64,000 nucleotides of DNA. It comes from Methylomonas koyamae (GTDB lineage: Bacteria > Pseudomonadota > Gammaproteobacteria > Methylococcales > Methylomonadaceae). The notes under the pieces are model-generated. The model was not told where the DNA came from. It saw nothing but the letters and a program-made list of their open reading frames with translations, and searched no databases. The position numbers and the translations under genes are program-made. Below, one piece after another: positions 35,728-47,053 of the stretch (the stretch's first letter is position 1; every line of letters starts with the position of its first letter). Where the stretch lies: assembly GCF_019669905.1 (NCBI RefSeq), contig NZ_AP019777.1, positions 1,550,001 to 1,614,000 of the forward strand, given 5' to 3'.

Positions 35728-38493
35728 ATGAACGAATTTATTCCCGGCCAACGCTGGATCAGCAATACCGAATCCGAATTGGGTTTGGGCATGGTAGTCG
35801 AAGCCGAAGCCAACCGCGTCACCGTCTTGTTTTTAGCGACCGGCGACCGGCGGGTTTACGCCAAGGATAATGCCCCGTTGACGCGGGTACAGTTCAGCGC
35901 CGGCGACGTTATCGAGTCGGTGGAGTACGCCAAAATCACGGTGCAGCAGGTACAGCAACATGCCGGCCTGTTGACCTACATCGGTTTGGACCAGGATGGT
36001 CAGCTACAGCAAGTCGACGAAATGGAATTGAACCACCATATTCAATTCAACAAGCCGCAAGACCGTTTGTTCACCGGCCAATTCGATCCGACCGCCTGGT
36101 TTTTGTTGCGCTACGAGACCTGGCGCCGGCAACAGCAACACCAGCAATCCGCGGTTAAAGGCTTGCAGGGCGCGCGTGCGGCGCTGATTCCGCACCAGTT
36201 GTACATTGCCCATCAGGCTGCCAATCGCGCCGAACCGCGCATCATGCTGGCCGACGAAGTCGGTTTGGGCAAAACCATCGAAGCCGGCTTGATCATTCAA
36301 CACCGCTTGATCAACGGCTTGAGCCAGCGGGTTTTGATTCTGGTACCGGAAAGTTTGATGTACCAGTGGTTGGTGGAAATGCTGCGCCGTTTTAATTTGC
36401 GCTTCAGCCTGTTCGACGAGTCGCGCTGCATGTCGTTTGCCGACGAGGGCAATCCGTTTCAACACGAACAATTGATTCTGTGCAGCCAACAGTTCTTCGC
36501 CGATTTTCCGGAGCGGCGCGAGCAGGCGCTCGAGGCCGGCTGGGATTTGGTCGTGGTCGACGAGGCTCACCATTTGGAATGGAGCGCGGAGGCGCCGAGC
36601 GAGGAATATTTATTCGTCGAACAACTGGCCGCCGCGGCACCGGGTTTGGTGTTGTTGACCGCCACCCCGGAACAATTGGGCAAGGAAAGCCATTTCGCTC
36701 GCCTGCGCTTATTGGACCCGGACCGTTTTTACGATTTCAAGCAATTCTTGGTGGAGGAAGGTCAATTCGAGCCGGTTGCCCGCCTGGCGAATCTGTTAAT
36801 CGCCGGCGAAATGCTGGACGGCGAGCAACAAGCGTTGTTGCAACGTTTGTTGCAGCACGACAATGTCGACAATTGGTTGCGCGAGGTTAATGCCGCAGAA
36901 GGCAACGCTCGGGAGGAATTGATCAAATTGTTGCTGGACCATCATGGCACCGGACGGATTCTGTACCGCAATTCGCGGCACACCGTGCAGGGATTTCCGG
37001 ACCGGCAACGCCATGCCTATCCCTTGCAGGGCGAGGACGGCGCCGATTTGGCCAATAGCCCGTATTTGCACTGGCTGGTCGGCCAATTAAAAGCACTGGG
37101 CGACGAAAAAGCCCTGCTGATTTGTAAGCGGGCCGAGACCGCGATCCAATTGGAACAGTTGCTCCGCCACCATGTCGGCCATATGGCTGCAGTGTTCCAC
37201 GAAGGCATGAGCATCGTCGAACGCGACCGCGCCGCGGCGTTTTTTGCCGACGAAGAGAGCAGGGCGCAATTGCTGGTCTGCTCTGAAATCGGCAGCGAAG
37301 GCCGCAATTTCCAATTCGTCCGCCATTTGATCTTATTCGACTTGCCGGAAAATCCGGACTTATTGCAGCAACGCATCGGCCGGCTGGATCGGATCGGGCA
37401 GAAGCATGTGATTCAGATTCATATCCCGTATCTGGTCGGCAGCGCCCAGCATGTGCTCTACCGGTGGTACGAAGAAGGTTTGGATGCATTCAGGCACAAC
37501 TGTTCGGGCGCTGCGCAAGTGCTGAAATTGCTCGGCAGCGAACTGCATGAGGTATTGCGCGCGCGCGATCCGGCGGCAATCGAGGCCTTGATCGCCAAGA
37601 CCCGCGACTTGAACAGTCGGGTTGAAGAAGAATTGCACAAAGGCCGCGATTTATTGCTGGAGCTGAATTCCTGCCGGCCGCAGGAGGCGGCGCAGTTGGT
37701 GGAGCAGATTCGCCGCAACGAGCTGGACGGCAGTCTGTGGCCTTACATGGAGGCGATGTTCGATTGTTACGGGGTCGATGTCGAGGACCATTCCCGCGAT
37801 TGTTATATCTTGTGGCCCAGCGAAAACCTGCGCATCGCCCATTTTCCGATGTTGCAGGACGACGGCCTGACGGTGACGGTGGATCGGGATATTGCCTTGG
37901 CGCGCGAGGACATGCAATTTCTGACGGCCGAGCATCCGATGGTGCTGTCGGCGATGGATTTGGTCTTGTCCAGCGAGACCGGCAACGCCGCAGTCAGCGT
38001 GGTCAAACATCCGCAGTTGAAAGCCGGTCAATTCCTGTTGGAGCTATTGTTCGTCGCCGAATGTAGCGCGCCGGCAGAGCTGCAATTAGGCCGGTTTTTG
38101 CCGCACACCCCAATCCGCGTCCTGGTCGACCAAAACAAGAAAGATCTGACGGCCGTTGTCGGCCACGATAGCTTGACCGAGACCGGAGACAGCTTCGATA
38201 AACTGCAGATCGCCCAGTTTTTGCATAGCCAGCGCCAGCACATTCAGGACATGATCCAGGTGGCCGAACGCCTGGCCGCGGCGCAGATGCAAAGGTTGGT
38301 GACCGAGAGCGGCAACCGGATGATTGCGGCGTTGACCGGCGAGATCAAGCGGTTGGTACGCTTGAAAAAAATCAATCCGGGCATCAAGCCGCAAGAAATC
38401 GAACAACTGAAACAGCAGACGATGCTGTCTCACGAATGCATCCAGGATACCCAGTTACGGTTGGATGCGCTGCGTTTCGTGATTACCAGTTAG
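35728..38493 (+). CDS. rapA: RNA polymerase-associated helicase-like protein RapA
   Basis: A 921-residue SWI2/SNF2 ATPase that recycles RNA polymerase. N-terminal Tudor-like segment (FIPGQRWISNTESELGLGMV), motif I DEVGLGKTIEAGLI near 176, motif II VVDEAHHL near 277, motif III LLTATPEQLG, and the C-terminal helicase half with SEGRNFQFVRHL and QRIGRLDRIGQ. Start chosen at ATG 35728, since earlier residues have no family match; E. coli RapA has 968. Monocistronic. Confidence 0.96.
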   Translation: MNEFIPGQRWISNTESELGLGMVVEAEANRVTVLFLATGDRRVYAKDNAPLTRVQFSAGDVIESVEYAKITVQQVQQHAGLLTYIGLDQDGQLQQVDEMELNHHIQFNKPQDRLFTGQFDPTAWFLLRYETWRRQQQHQQSAVKGLQGARAALIPHQLYIAHQAANRAEPRIMLADEVGLGKTIEAGLIIQHRLINGLSQRVLILVPESLMYQWLVEMLRRFNLRFSLFDESRCMSFADEGNPFQHEQLILCSQQFFADFPERREQALEAGWDLVVVDEAHHLEWSAEAPSEEYLFVEQLAAAAPGLVLLTATPEQLGKESHFARLRLLDPDRFYDFKQFLVEEGQFEPVARLANLLIAGEMLDGEQQALLQRLLQHDNVDNWLREVNAAEGNAREELIKLLLDHHGTGRILYRNSRHTVQGFPDRQRHAYPLQGEDGADLANSPYLHWLVGQLKALGDEKALLICKRAETAIQLEQLLRHHVGHMAAVFHEGMSIVERDRAAAFFADEESRAQLLVCSEIGSEGRNFQFVRHLILFDLPENPDLLQQRIGRLDRIGQKHVIQIHIPYLVGSAQHVLYRWYEEGLDAFRHNCSGAAQVLKLLGSELHEVLRARDPAAIEALIAKTRDLNSRVEEELHKGRDLLLELNSCRPQEAAQLVEQIRRNELDGSLWPYMEAMFDCYGVDVEDHSRDCYILWPSENLRIAHFPMLQDDGLTVTVDRDIALAREDMQFLTAEHPMVLSAMDLVLSSETGNAAVSVVKHPQLKAGQFLLELLFVAECSAPAELQLGRFLPHTPIRVLVDQNKKDLTAVVGHDSLTETGDSFDKLQIAQFLHSQRQHIQDMIQVAERLAAAQMQRLVTESGNRMIAALTGEIKRLVRLKKINPGIKPQEIEQLKQQTMLSHECIQDTQLRLDALRFVITS

Positions 38494-38497
38494 CGGT

Positions 38498-38854
38498 TTA
38501 TTGGGTTTTGATGAATACGGTGGAGTTATCCAGCTCGATGCATTCGAACATCACATCGTCGATAGAACCGTCGATGTGATCCACGTAATGCACGCCGCAT
38601 TCGGATTCGTTTTGTTGGTGTTTCAGGATGCCGTGAACGCTGAAGGTGCTGCCGGATTCGGGCAGCGTCATCGTGATTTTGATATGGCCTATGATTTCGG
38701 CGGCGATCGGTTGTTTCAGTCTAACCCGAATTCCGCTGTAGCTGATGTCCAGAATATCGGCATCCAGCGCGATTTCCTGTTCGGCGGAGTAGAAGCGGAG
38801 GCCGGCTTTCAGGCCTTTCGGTTGTAATCTCGGGTGATTGCGTTTCTCGGTCAT
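38498..38854 (-). CDS. PilZ-domain c-di-GMP-binding protein
   Basis: A 118-residue single PilZ domain. KRNHPR supplies the RxxxR motif near the N-terminus and DISYSGIRV the (D/N)xSxxG motif near residue 37, the two parts that bind c-di-GMP. A hallmark of c-di-GMP effectors; output partner unknown. Convergent with rapA, 4 bases apart. Confidence 0.92.
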   Translation of the reverse strand: MTEKRNHPRLQPKGLKAGLRFYSAEQEIALDADILDISYSGIRVRLKQPIAAEIIGHIKITMTLPESGSTFSVHGILKHQQNESECGVHYVDHIDGSIDDVMFECIELDNSTVFIKTQ

Positions 38855-39006
38855 GCGGGCCTCCGTAAAAAGAATAACTTGCCTGTTAGGGTGGTTATTT
38901 TAGATAAAAAGTTTGTGTTTGCCGATTTTTCCCGGCGATAAATCGGGTAATTGGGCATTAATGGTTTCGCGTCCGGCTCAGCGGACGCCATCTGATGGGT
39001 TGATCA

Positions 39007-40297
<1,291 letters not shown>

Positions 40298-40311
<14 letters not shown>

Positions 40312-40645
40312 CGGCGGAATCGCCGATATGGATCGCCAGCCAGACCGTGTCTTGGTCCGGGCTGGTCCAATCGACCCGGTGCAAGCAATGCGCCGGGATC
40401 ATGACATAGTCTCCCGCAACCATCTCCAGCGCCGCAGCGGTTTTAAAACTCAGCCGCGCAGCGCCTTGCAATACGAGCACCCATTCGTCCCAGGCCTGGT
40501 CGTACCAAGCGTCTTTTGGCGTGATATGCCCGCGCGAGACGATGCGCTCGATGCGCAGATTGGGCGCGGCGAACAAGGTTTGGCATAATTCAATTGGCAA
40601 CTGAACTGGAATGCCTGTAAAAATAGACGAACTGCTGATGTGCAT
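40298..40645 (-). CDS. Cupin-domain protein
   Basis: A 115-residue single cupin. [16 protein letters not shown] and [20 protein letters not shown] are the two cupin motifs; the first has Glu but no His pair, the second keeps His. Metal binding may be partial. The reading frame extends to a TTG at 40657, but ATG 40645 is preferred. It diverges from the HvfX-like gene with under 40 bases between, so their promoters must overlap. Substrate unknown. Confidence 0.85.
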
Positions 40646-40683
40646 ATGGCAGATCAATAATAAAAACTTGGGGGAGGTTACTA

Positions 40684-41328
40684 ATGAATATTACGCCGTT
40701 AAACAAGGTACTCGAGACGCTGATCGGCAATATACCCGATGCGATGCGGCTGTCCAGCCGCTTTTGCGATAAAGCCGGGACTCTGGATTTTCTGGCGCCT
40801 TTGCTGATCCGCCTGTATTTGGTGCCGGTGTTCTGGATGGCAGGCACCAAAAAGTTCGCCAGTTTCTCCGATACGGCGGAGTGGTTCGGCAATGCCGAGT
40901 GGGGACTGGGGCTGCCGGCTCCTTATGTGTTGGTGTTTTTGGTGGCGTTGTTCGAGCTGGTCGGCGCCTTGTGCCTGTTGTTCGGTTTTGCGACCCGGCC
41001 GATTTGTCTGCCGTTGATGGTGATCATGGCGGTTGCCGCGGTCACGGCCCACCTGCAAAACGGTTGGCTGGCCATCGCCACCGGCAGCGGGATTTTCGCT
41101 ACGGACCGGACCGTCGGTGCAATCGAGCGTCTGGAGCGGGCCAAGGAAATCCTGCAGGCGCAAGGCGATTACGAATGGATCACCGAAAACGGTGCGTTGG
41201 CGATTTTAAATAACGGTATCGAATTTGCGGCGACTTATTTCGTGATGCTGCTAGCTTTGTTTTTCCTGGGCGGCGGCCGTTTCGTCAGCGCGGATTACTG
41301 GTTGCGCCGCCATTACGGGATAGAGTGA
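40684..41328 (+). CDS. hvfX: DoxX-family membrane protein, HvfX-like
   Basis: A 214-residue membrane protein. LIRLYLVPVFWMAGTKKFAS, WFGNAEWGLGLPAPYVL and ILNNGIEFAATYFVMLLALF are characteristic of HvfX, the DoxX-family member accompanying copper-binding ribosomally made peptides (bufferins). Four membrane helices, with a long loop (about 140-175) between the third and fourth that the plain DoxX proteins lack. Strong ribosome binding site GGGGGAGG. No bufferin precursor, HvfB or HvfC gene is adjacent, so its role here is uncertain. Confidence 0.75.
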   Translation: MNITPLNKVLETLIGNIPDAMRLSSRFCDKAGTLDFLAPLLIRLYLVPVFWMAGTKKFASFSDTAEWFGNAEWGLGLPAPYVLVFLVALFELVGALCLLFGFATRPICLPLMVIMAVAAVTAHLQNGWLAIATGSGIFATDRTVGAIERLERAKEILQAQGDYEWITENGALAILNNGIEFAATYFVMLLALFFLGGGRFVSADYWLRRHYGIE

Positions 41329-41340
41329 TTCAATCGGCGC

Positions 41341-41368
41341 GCCGGCGGCAGAAGTTGCTGCCGCCGGC
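41341..41368. terminator. Perfect hairpin between convergent genes
   Basis: An 11-bp perfect stem GCCGGCGGCAG/CTGCCGCCGGC with a 6-base loop lies 12 bases after the HvfX-like gene and 20 bases before the DUF2288 gene end. It lacks a T run but is placed as a bidirectional end. Confidence 0.5.
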
Positions 41369-41388
41369 TTACCCGTCGCCGACGCCGT

Positions 41389-41694
41389 TCAGCTTCGGTA
41401 ATTCTGTACCAACACCCACGGTTTAACCACCACGGCCCAGACCGAACTGTCGGCGGCGATCCAGGCGGCGGCCTGGGCGTCGGAAACATGGCCGACTTGG
41501 CCGGCGTTCAGCCACGCTTCGACCTGAGCCTTGTTGTCCAACGAAAATTGGCAAGCCACCTCGAGCAAATCCAAGTCGTCGGCGACGGCAACCGCCAGGC
41601 CGGCCGCAAAAAAACGCTGCAACTCCGACCAAGGAATCGTCGACGTTTCCAAATTGATTTTGGCTTTTTCCAGCTCGGCGAGGGTTTCGCTCAT
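41389..41694 (-). CDS. DUF2288 protein
   Basis: A 101-residue protein. The phrases LETSTIPWSELQRFFAAG, VEAWLNAGQV and SSVWAVVVKPWVLVQNY are those of the DUF2288 family, whose function is unknown. No signal or membrane part. Its start region faces the TPR gene upstream on the other strand, so the two are divergent with about 87 bases between. Confidence 0.88.
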   Translation of the reverse strand: MSETLAELEKAKINLETSTIPWSELQRFFAAGLAVAVADDLDLLEVACQFSLDNKAQVEAWLNAGQVGHVSDAQAAAWIAADSSVWAVVVKPWVLVQNYRS

Positions 41695-41781
41695 TTACTT
41701 TTTCCGGTTGTGGCGGGATGTTGTAGTATGCTGCGCTATTTTATCGCAACCCGGTTTGTAAAACAGAAGTGAGGAATCTTC

Positions 41782-42483
41782 ATGTCGTTGTTGAGTTCAT
41801 TTAAGAAGCGTTCGACCTTGGATGCCGCCATCAAGCAAGTCGCTCAGGCCCGCAAAAGCGAAGGCAGCAAGGCCGAGCAACTGTACAAAGGCGCTTACCA
41901 GGGCTTCGCCAGCGTGATCGCCGACCATTTGATTGTGTCCGAAGCGCTTTACCACTGGGGATTTGCCTTACTGCACGAAGCCAGAAGCCAGCAAGCGCAA
42001 CAAGCCATCGAAATATACGAGGATGCAATTTCCAAGTTTTCGTTCTGCCTGTTGACCGCACCGAACTACTTGGGGGCTGCGATCGACGGCGGCGTCGCGT
42101 TTATGGAATTGGCCCGTATCAGCCCCGATTCGGCAAAACCCGAGTTGTATAAATTCGCCGAGGATTTTTTCGAAAAAGCCGGCGCGATTCAAAAAGGCAG
42201 TGCCGCCTACAACTTGGCTTGCATCTATGCATTACGGGGCGACCAGGACGCTTGCCTGAAAGCGCTGCAAACCGCCCGCGAATTCGGCAGTTTGCCGGAT
42301 GAGCAAAATATTTTGCAGGACCCGGACATGGCGGCAGTGGTCGGCAGCCAGTGGTTCAAAGATTTTCTGGAAGAACTGCGCAAACAGCCGGCAGCCGATG
42401 ACGAGATCAAAGAGCAAACGATCGATGTCGAGCCGCGTTTCAAATTGGAAAAAAAGGAAGACTTCGATTACTACTCGAAATAG
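41782..42483 (+). CDS. TPR-repeat protein
   Basis: A 233-residue soluble protein with helical repeats: ALYHWGFALLHEARSQ, NYLGAAIDGGVAFMELARIS and SAAYNLACIYALRGDQDACL are TPR-like units from about 55 to 165; the C-terminus is acidic and charged. Probably a protein-protein scaffold; the partner is unknown. GAGGAAT precedes the ATG. Followed by a clear terminator. Confidence 0.75.
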   Translation: MSLLSSFKKRSTLDAAIKQVAQARKSEGSKAEQLYKGAYQGFASVIADHLIVSEALYHWGFALLHEARSQQAQQAIEIYEDAISKFSFCLLTAPNYLGAAIDGGVAFMELARISPDSAKPELYKFAEDFFEKAGAIQKGSAAYNLACIYALRGDQDACLKALQTAREFGSLPDEQNILQDPDMAAVVGSQWFKDFLEELRKQPAADDEIKEQTIDVEPRFKLEKKEDFDYYSK

Positions 42484-42521
42484 TCGGGATCGCTCCGCTT
42501 AGTCGCGGGCCGGTTCGGTCT

Positions 42522-42554
42522 AACCCCGCAAGCGCAGGCTGGGCGGGGTTTTTT
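42522..42554 (+). terminator. Rho-independent terminator after the TPR gene
   Basis: Stem AACCCCGC/GCGGGGTT with a 13-base loop, followed by TTTT. It is strong on the plus strand and may also slow the convergent grxD transcript. Confidence 0.8.
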
Positions 42555-42562
42555 CTGGCAAA

Positions 42563-42883
42563 TTATTCTGCGGCGCCTGCGGCGGACAGCATCTTCGCCA
42601 GTTCGCCTTTGTTGTACAAGTCGGTGACGATATCGCAACCGCCCACCAATTGGCCGTCGATATACAATTGGGGATAAGTCGGCCAATTGGAATATTCCTT
42701 CAATGCTTCGCGCAACTCTTGGTCTTCGAAAATATTGAAGTGGCTATATTCGGCATTGCATGCCTCCAATATTTGTACCACCCGGCTGGAAAAACCGCAT
42801 TGCGGAAATTCCGGCGTACCTTTCATGTACAACATCACGCGGTTTTCTGATAACTGGTTTTGAATTTTTTCGATAACGCTCAT
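42563..42883 (-). CDS. grxD: Monothiol glutaredoxin Grx4 (GrxD)
   Basis: A 106-residue monothiol glutaredoxin with the CGFS active site (PEFPQCGFSSRVV) and the glutathione-binding WPTYPQLYIDG and GGCDIV segments. It carries 2Fe-2S clusters with BolA-type partners in iron homeostasis. Single gene. Confidence 0.96.
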   Translation of the reverse strand: MSVIEKIQNQLSENRVMLYMKGTPEFPQCGFSSRVVQILEACNAEYSHFNIFEDQELREALKEYSNWPTYPQLYIDGQLVGGCDIVTDLYNKGELAKMLSAAGAAE

Positions 42884-43098
42884 GGTTAATCTCGGTTGCT
42901 AAACGGTATTCGGATTCTATCAATCGCCATTGCGGATTAGAAGTTTAACTTGGCCGCTGCGTTGCGGCTGAGCGAATCGGTCTGGAAATTCAGCCAAGCC
43001 GCAAAGCATCCGATTCGAGTCGGCGGCGTAGGCTCCAAGTCCATGCAGAGGAGAAAGGTAGACGTTTGCCGGCAGGGCCGGCGGGTGTGGCTCTGGTT

Positions 43099-43129
43099 CA
43101 GCCGCTGCGGAGCGATTCTGCAGCGGCTG
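43099..43129 (-). terminator. Hairpin downstream of rpe
   Basis: A 10-bp perfect inverted repeat CAGCCGCTGC/GCAGCGGCTG with an 11-base loop lies 15 bases past the rpe stop. It lacks a T run on the minus strand, so it is only a candidate terminator. Confidence 0.35.
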
Positions 43130-43143
43130 CCGATTAAGCTTGG

Positions 43144-43815
43144 TTATTTGGCTTTGGCCAATTCCGCGCGCATTTCGTCGATGACGGCTTTGTAGTCCGG
43201 TTTACCGAAGATCGCCGAACCGGCAACGAAGGTGTCGGCGCCGGCTTCCTTGATTTCGCGAATATTGGCGGTATTGACGCCGCCGTCGATTTCCAGACGA
43301 ATGTCCAAGCCGCTGTCGTCGATGATTTTTCTGACTTGGCGCAATTTGGGCAACGCCGACGGCAGGAAGGACTGGCCGCCGAAGCCGGGGTTGACCGACA
43401 TCAACAGAATCATGTCGCATTTATCCAGTACGTGTTCCAGATAGGTCAACGGCGTGGCCGGGTTGAACACCAGGCCGGATTTACAGCCATGGTCGCGGAT
43501 CATTTGCAGGCTGCGGTCGATGTGGCGCGAGGCTTCCGGATGGAAGGTGATGTAACTGGCGCCGGCTTTGGCGAAATCGGGAATGATGCGGTCGACCGGT
43601 TCTACCATCAAATGCACGTCGATCGGTGCGGTGACGCCGTGTTTGCGCAACGCTTCGCAGACCAGAGGACCGATAGTCAAATTAGGCACAAAATGGTTGT
43701 CCATCACATCGAAATGCACGATATCCGCACCGGCATTTAAAACATTGACGACTTCTTCGCCCAAGCGCGCGAAGTCTGCGGAAAGAATAGAAGGTGCAAT
43801 CAGATTGTCGGCCAT
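43144..43815 (-). CDS. rpe: Ribulose-phosphate 3-epimerase
   Basis: A 223-residue TIM barrel enzyme that interconverts ribulose-5-phosphate and xylulose-5-phosphate in the pentose phosphate or ribulose monophosphate routes. [40 protein letters not shown] IDVHLMVEP and [10 protein letters not shown] are the signature motifs. ATG 43815 has AAGGATC upstream; the longer frame overlaps the neighbouring regulator and is rejected. Confidence 0.96.
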   Translation of the reverse strand: MADNLIAPSILSADFARLGEEVVNVLNAGADIVHFDVMDNHFVPNLTIGPLVCEALRKHGVTAPIDVHLMVEPVDRIIPDFAKAGASYITFHPEASRHIDRSLQMIRDHGCKSGLVFNPATPLTYLEHVLDKCDMILLMSVNPGFGGQSFLPSALPKLRQVRKIIDDSGLDIRLEIDGGVNTANIREIKEAGADTFVAGSAIFGKPDYKAVIDEMRAELAKAK

Positions 43816-43924
43816 CTTTTGATCCTTATGGGTCGGGTTAAAAAGCCGCATTATAACGTTTTTCCGCGTATTGGCTAAAACCGGGATCGCGGCAGCGAAA
43901 TCCGCCTCCGCCTTGCCGGCCGGT

Positions 43925-46306
43925 TTAAGCCGCCGGCTGCGACCGCTCCCGGCGGTAAGCCGCCAAAAATTCCGAGAACTCCAACGCACATAGCGGCGCG
44001 CTGGTTAAAAAGCCCTGGTACAAATCGCATTGGCGGGTTTTCAGAAAAGCCAACTGCTCCGCGGTCTCGACGCCCTCGGCGATAACCCGCATGCGCAGGT
44101 TTTTGGCCATGGCAATAATCGTGGCAGTGATTTCCATATCGTCGGTGTGGTGCGGGATATCTTCGATAAAACTCCGGTCGATCTTCAACACGTCCAGCGG
44201 CAGCAATTTCAGATAAGCCAGCGACGAATAACCGGTACCGAAATCGTCTATCGCCAGATGCACGCCCAAGTCGTGCAGATTGTGCAGGATTTGGATCGCC
44301 TCTTTTTCGCGTTTCATCAATGCGCTTTCGGTCAACTCCAGTTCCAGCAGATGTGCCGGGAAGCCGGTCTCGCGTAGAGTTTTGGTCACCTCGGCCCGAA
44401 TGTCGCTGTGCAGGAACTGTTGCGGCGACAGGTTGACCGCCAGCCGCAACGGCGGCAAGCCGGCATCCAGCCATTCCCGGCCCTGGCGGCAGGTTTCGCG
44501 TAGCACCCAATTGCCGATTGCGGTGATCAGTCCGGTTTCCTCGGCGATCGGAATGAAGCGAGTCGGCAACACCGTTTCTCCGGTCGCCGTTTGCCAGCGC
44601 ACCAGTGCTTCGGCGGCCAGAATTTCGCCGGTTTCGACATCGACCTGGGGTTGGAAGAATACCCGCAACTCTCCCAGCTCGATGGCTTGGCGCAGGCGGA
44701 TCTCGATATTGATGCGCTCGCGCGCGGCCCGGGTCAATTCCTCGGAAAAGTATTTGAAACGGTTGCGGCCTTCGTTTTTGGCTTGGTACAGCGCCGTATC
44801 GGCATGTTGGATCAATTGGTCCGGGGTGTTGCCGTGTTCCGGAAACATGGAAATGCCGACGCTGACGCCAATGCGCACTTCGTTGCCGCTGGGTAGGTGC
44901 CAGGTCTGGCTCAAGGTCTTGATGATCTGCGTCGCGACGTGGGCGGCCGCCTCCGGATGGCCGACTTCTTCCAGCAGCACGACAAATTCGTCGCCGCCGA
45001 GGCGGCAGACGGTATCGGAACTGCGCAGGCGTTTGGTCAGCCGCTTGGCGACCATCTGCAATAAGTCGTCGCCGGCCAAATGGCCGAAGCTGTCGTTGAC
45101 ATCCTTGAAGCGGTCCAGATCCAGCATCAACACCGCCATTTGCGTCGACTGGCGCCGGGCTTTCTCGATGATATGTTGCAGCCGGGACAGAAACAGCATC
45201 CGGTTCGGCAGTTTGGTCAGCGGATCGTGGTGGGCCAGAAATTCCAGCTCCATTTCCGAAGCCTTCAGTTTGGTAATGTCGGCAAACACACCGACATAGT
45301 GGCTGATGGCGCCGTCGCCGTCGCGCACGGTACTGATGCTGAGCAGTTCGGGATAGACTTCGCCGTTTTTGCGCCGATTCCAGATTTCGCCCTGCCAATG
45401 GTCGGTGGCCTCGATGCTGCTCCACATCTCCCGGTAAAATTCGGCATCGTGCCGGCCGGAACTGAGCAGGCGCGGGCTATTGCCGATGACCTCGTCCGCG
45501 CTGTAGCCGGTTATGGTCGTGAATGCCTTGTTCACCATCAAGATGCGGCGGTTGGCGTCGGTGACCATGACGCCTTCGCGGGTGCTTTCGAATACCGCGG
45601 CGGCTTGGCCCAGCGATTCTTCTTTGGCCTTGATTTCGGAGATATCGGTAATCGTGCCGACATAACCCAGCAGATTTCCGGCTTCGTCCAACTCCGGTTC
45701 GGCCCGGCCGATGACCCAGCGCAGATGGCCGTCGATATGCTGAAACCGGTATTGCAGCGTGAAGGGTTTGGCGTTGGCGACACAGGCCGCCCATTCGGCC
45801 TTGACCCGCTCCAAATCGCCGACGTACAAGCCGGCAAGCCAGCCGTCGCCGTGAGAATGGCTGTGGCTGAGCCCGGTAATCTCGCACCAGCGCTGGTTGA
45901 CGTAATCGCAACTGCCAAACTGGTCTGTGCGGAAAATGCCGACCGGAGCGATTTTCGACAAGGTATGGAATAGCAGCTCGCTTTCCTGCAGCGCAAGTTC
46001 GGCTTGTTTGCGCGCAGTGATGTCGCGTAGCGCAATTACATAGGCCTGGGCCGATTCCCAATCCAGCGGAGTGGAGCGCATTTCGGCCCAGGCGATGCCG
46101 CTGGGCCGGATCAGATTGATATCCTGGTGAGTACCTTGATCGGTGGCGGCCGGGATGGCCAAAGCCTGGCCGGTCAGCGGGCCGCGTTCCAACAGTTGTT
46201 CGGCGGCCTGGTTGGAATACAGCACGATGCCTTGCGGGTCCACCACCATGACACCGTCCGTGATCGTGTCCAATATCAGCTTCAGTTGTTTGAAGGTTTG
46301 CGGCAT
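43925..46306 (-). CDS. Triple-PAS GGDEF-EAL protein
   Basis: A 793-residue protein. Three PAS domains (about 10-110, 120-240, 250-365), GGDEF at about 370-530 with an intact [10 protein letters not shown] and an RSSD inhibitory site five residues before it, and EAL at about 545-790 with [33 protein letters not shown] and KIDRSFI intact. Both cyclase and phosphodiesterase sites look active. No membrane segment, so it senses in the cytoplasm. The start at 46306 fits the 20-base gap to the receiver-KaiB gene. Third gene of the relay operon, its likely output. Confidence 0.92.
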   Translation of the reverse strand: MPQTFKQLKLILDTITDGVMVVDPQGIVLYSNQAAEQLLERGPLTGQALAIPAATDQGTHQDINLIRPSGIAWAEMRSTPLDWESAQAYVIALRDITARKQAELALQESELLFHTLSKIAPVGIFRTDQFGSCDYVNQRWCEITGLSHSHSHGDGWLAGLYVGDLERVKAEWAACVANAKPFTLQYRFQHIDGHLRWVIGRAEPELDEAGNLLGYVGTITDISEIKAKEESLGQAAAVFESTREGVMVTDANRRILMVNKAFTTITGYSADEVIGNSPRLLSSGRHDAEFYREMWSSIEATDHWQGEIWNRRKNGEVYPELLSISTVRDGDGAISHYVGVFADITKLKASEMELEFLAHHDPLTKLPNRMLFLSRLQHIIEKARRQSTQMAVLMLDLDRFKDVNDSFGHLAGDDLLQMVAKRLTKRLRSSDTVCRLGGDEFVVLLEEVGHPEAAAHVATQIIKTLSQTWHLPSGNEVRIGVSVGISMFPEHGNTPDQLIQHADTALYQAKNEGRNRFKYFSEELTRAARERINIEIRLRQAIELGELRVFFQPQVDVETGEILAAEALVRWQTATGETVLPTRFIPIAEETGLITAIGNWVLRETCRQGREWLDAGLPPLRLAVNLSPQQFLHSDIRAEVTKTLRETGFPAHLLELELTESALMKREKEAIQILHNLHDLGVHLAIDDFGTGYSSLAYLKLLPLDVLKIDRSFIEDIPHHTDDMEITATIIAMAKNLRMRVIAEGVETAEQLAFLKTRQCDLYQGFLTSAPLCALEFSEFLAAYRRERSQPAA

Positions 46307-46326
46307 TGTGCGGTGCGGATACTGCT

Positions 46327-47028
46327 TCAGACGATCACGGTTTGTACGCCGGTCCCCTGGGCTTGGGTGGTGATTGCGGCCATGACCGAAGACATCCGCG
46401 ACAGGTCGCCGAGCAATTTCAATACCGGCTCCGGCAAGTCGCGCACTAACATCGGTGTCGCGAAAATTTCCTTCTCCAACGCTTTTTCCGGCATCCCCAG
46501 CACCTCGACTACATCGAAAACCCATTGGCCGGGCTCGTAAATGCCGGCCAACACGGCGCTGATTTGCTCGACCAGGCGCCGGGTCTCCGGATTCAGCGAT
46601 ACCACATACAGCGTCAACACCAATTTGTGGTGGTTAGCGCGGCGGACCTCGTGAATTTTGGCTATATGCACGACCTGGGCAATATTGCGGATTTGCGTCG
46701 CCGATAGTGGCTTGCTGGCCAATTCGAATTGCAGGCCTTCGTCGTGGGCGCTCTTCAATTGGTCCATAAACTCGGCAGCGAAAGCGGTGACGATGTAGAT
46801 GTTCAGACTTTGGTCCAGCGCTTTCAGCCGGCGCAAGGTTTCCACGCCGTCGATGCCGGGCATGCGCAGGTCCAGAAAAATCAGATCGGGGCGTTCGGCC
46901 TTGACCAGGGCGATGCCCACTTCGCCGCTTTCGGCTTCGCGCACGTTGTAGCCTTCGTCTTCCAAAATCAGCTTGAACGCGCCGCGTACCGCCGGATCGT
47001 CGTCGATCACCAATATGCTGTTTACCAT
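46327..47028 (-). CDS. Response regulator fused to a KaiB-like domain
   Basis: A 233-residue two-domain protein. Receiver at about 1-120 with Asp10/Asp11, phosphoryl-accepting Asp53 in FLDLRMPG, Thr81 and Lys106. The second part, about 134-215, has the KaiB pattern: KLVLTLYVVS, VFDVVEVLGMPEKA, IFATPMLVRDLPEP, LKLLGDLS. KaiB is a thioredoxin-like clock protein that binds KaiC and SasA. Here the partner is probably in the same relay; no kaiC is in the window. The gene lies between the large hybrid kinase (25 bases upstream) and the GGDEF-EAL gene (20 bases downstream). Confidence 0.88.
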   Translation of the reverse strand: MVNSILVIDDDPAVRGAFKLILEDEGYNVREAESGEVGIALVKAERPDLIFLDLRMPGIDGVETLRRLKALDQSLNIYIVTAFAAEFMDQLKSAHDEGLQFELASKPLSATQIRNIAQVVHIAKIHEVRRANHHKLVLTLYVVSLNPETRRLVEQISAVLAGIYEPGQWVFDVVEVLGMPEKALEKEIFATPMLVRDLPEPVLKLLGDLSRMSSVMAAITTQAQGTGVQTVIV

Positions 47029-47053
47029 TGTTCAGGTCCGTGAATTTCAAAGA

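Noticed and set aside
43875..45425. A 516-residue frame on the minus strand overlapping the GGDEF-EAL gene
   Set aside because: Same strand but a different frame; Arg/Pro-rich composition shows a shadow of the real gene.
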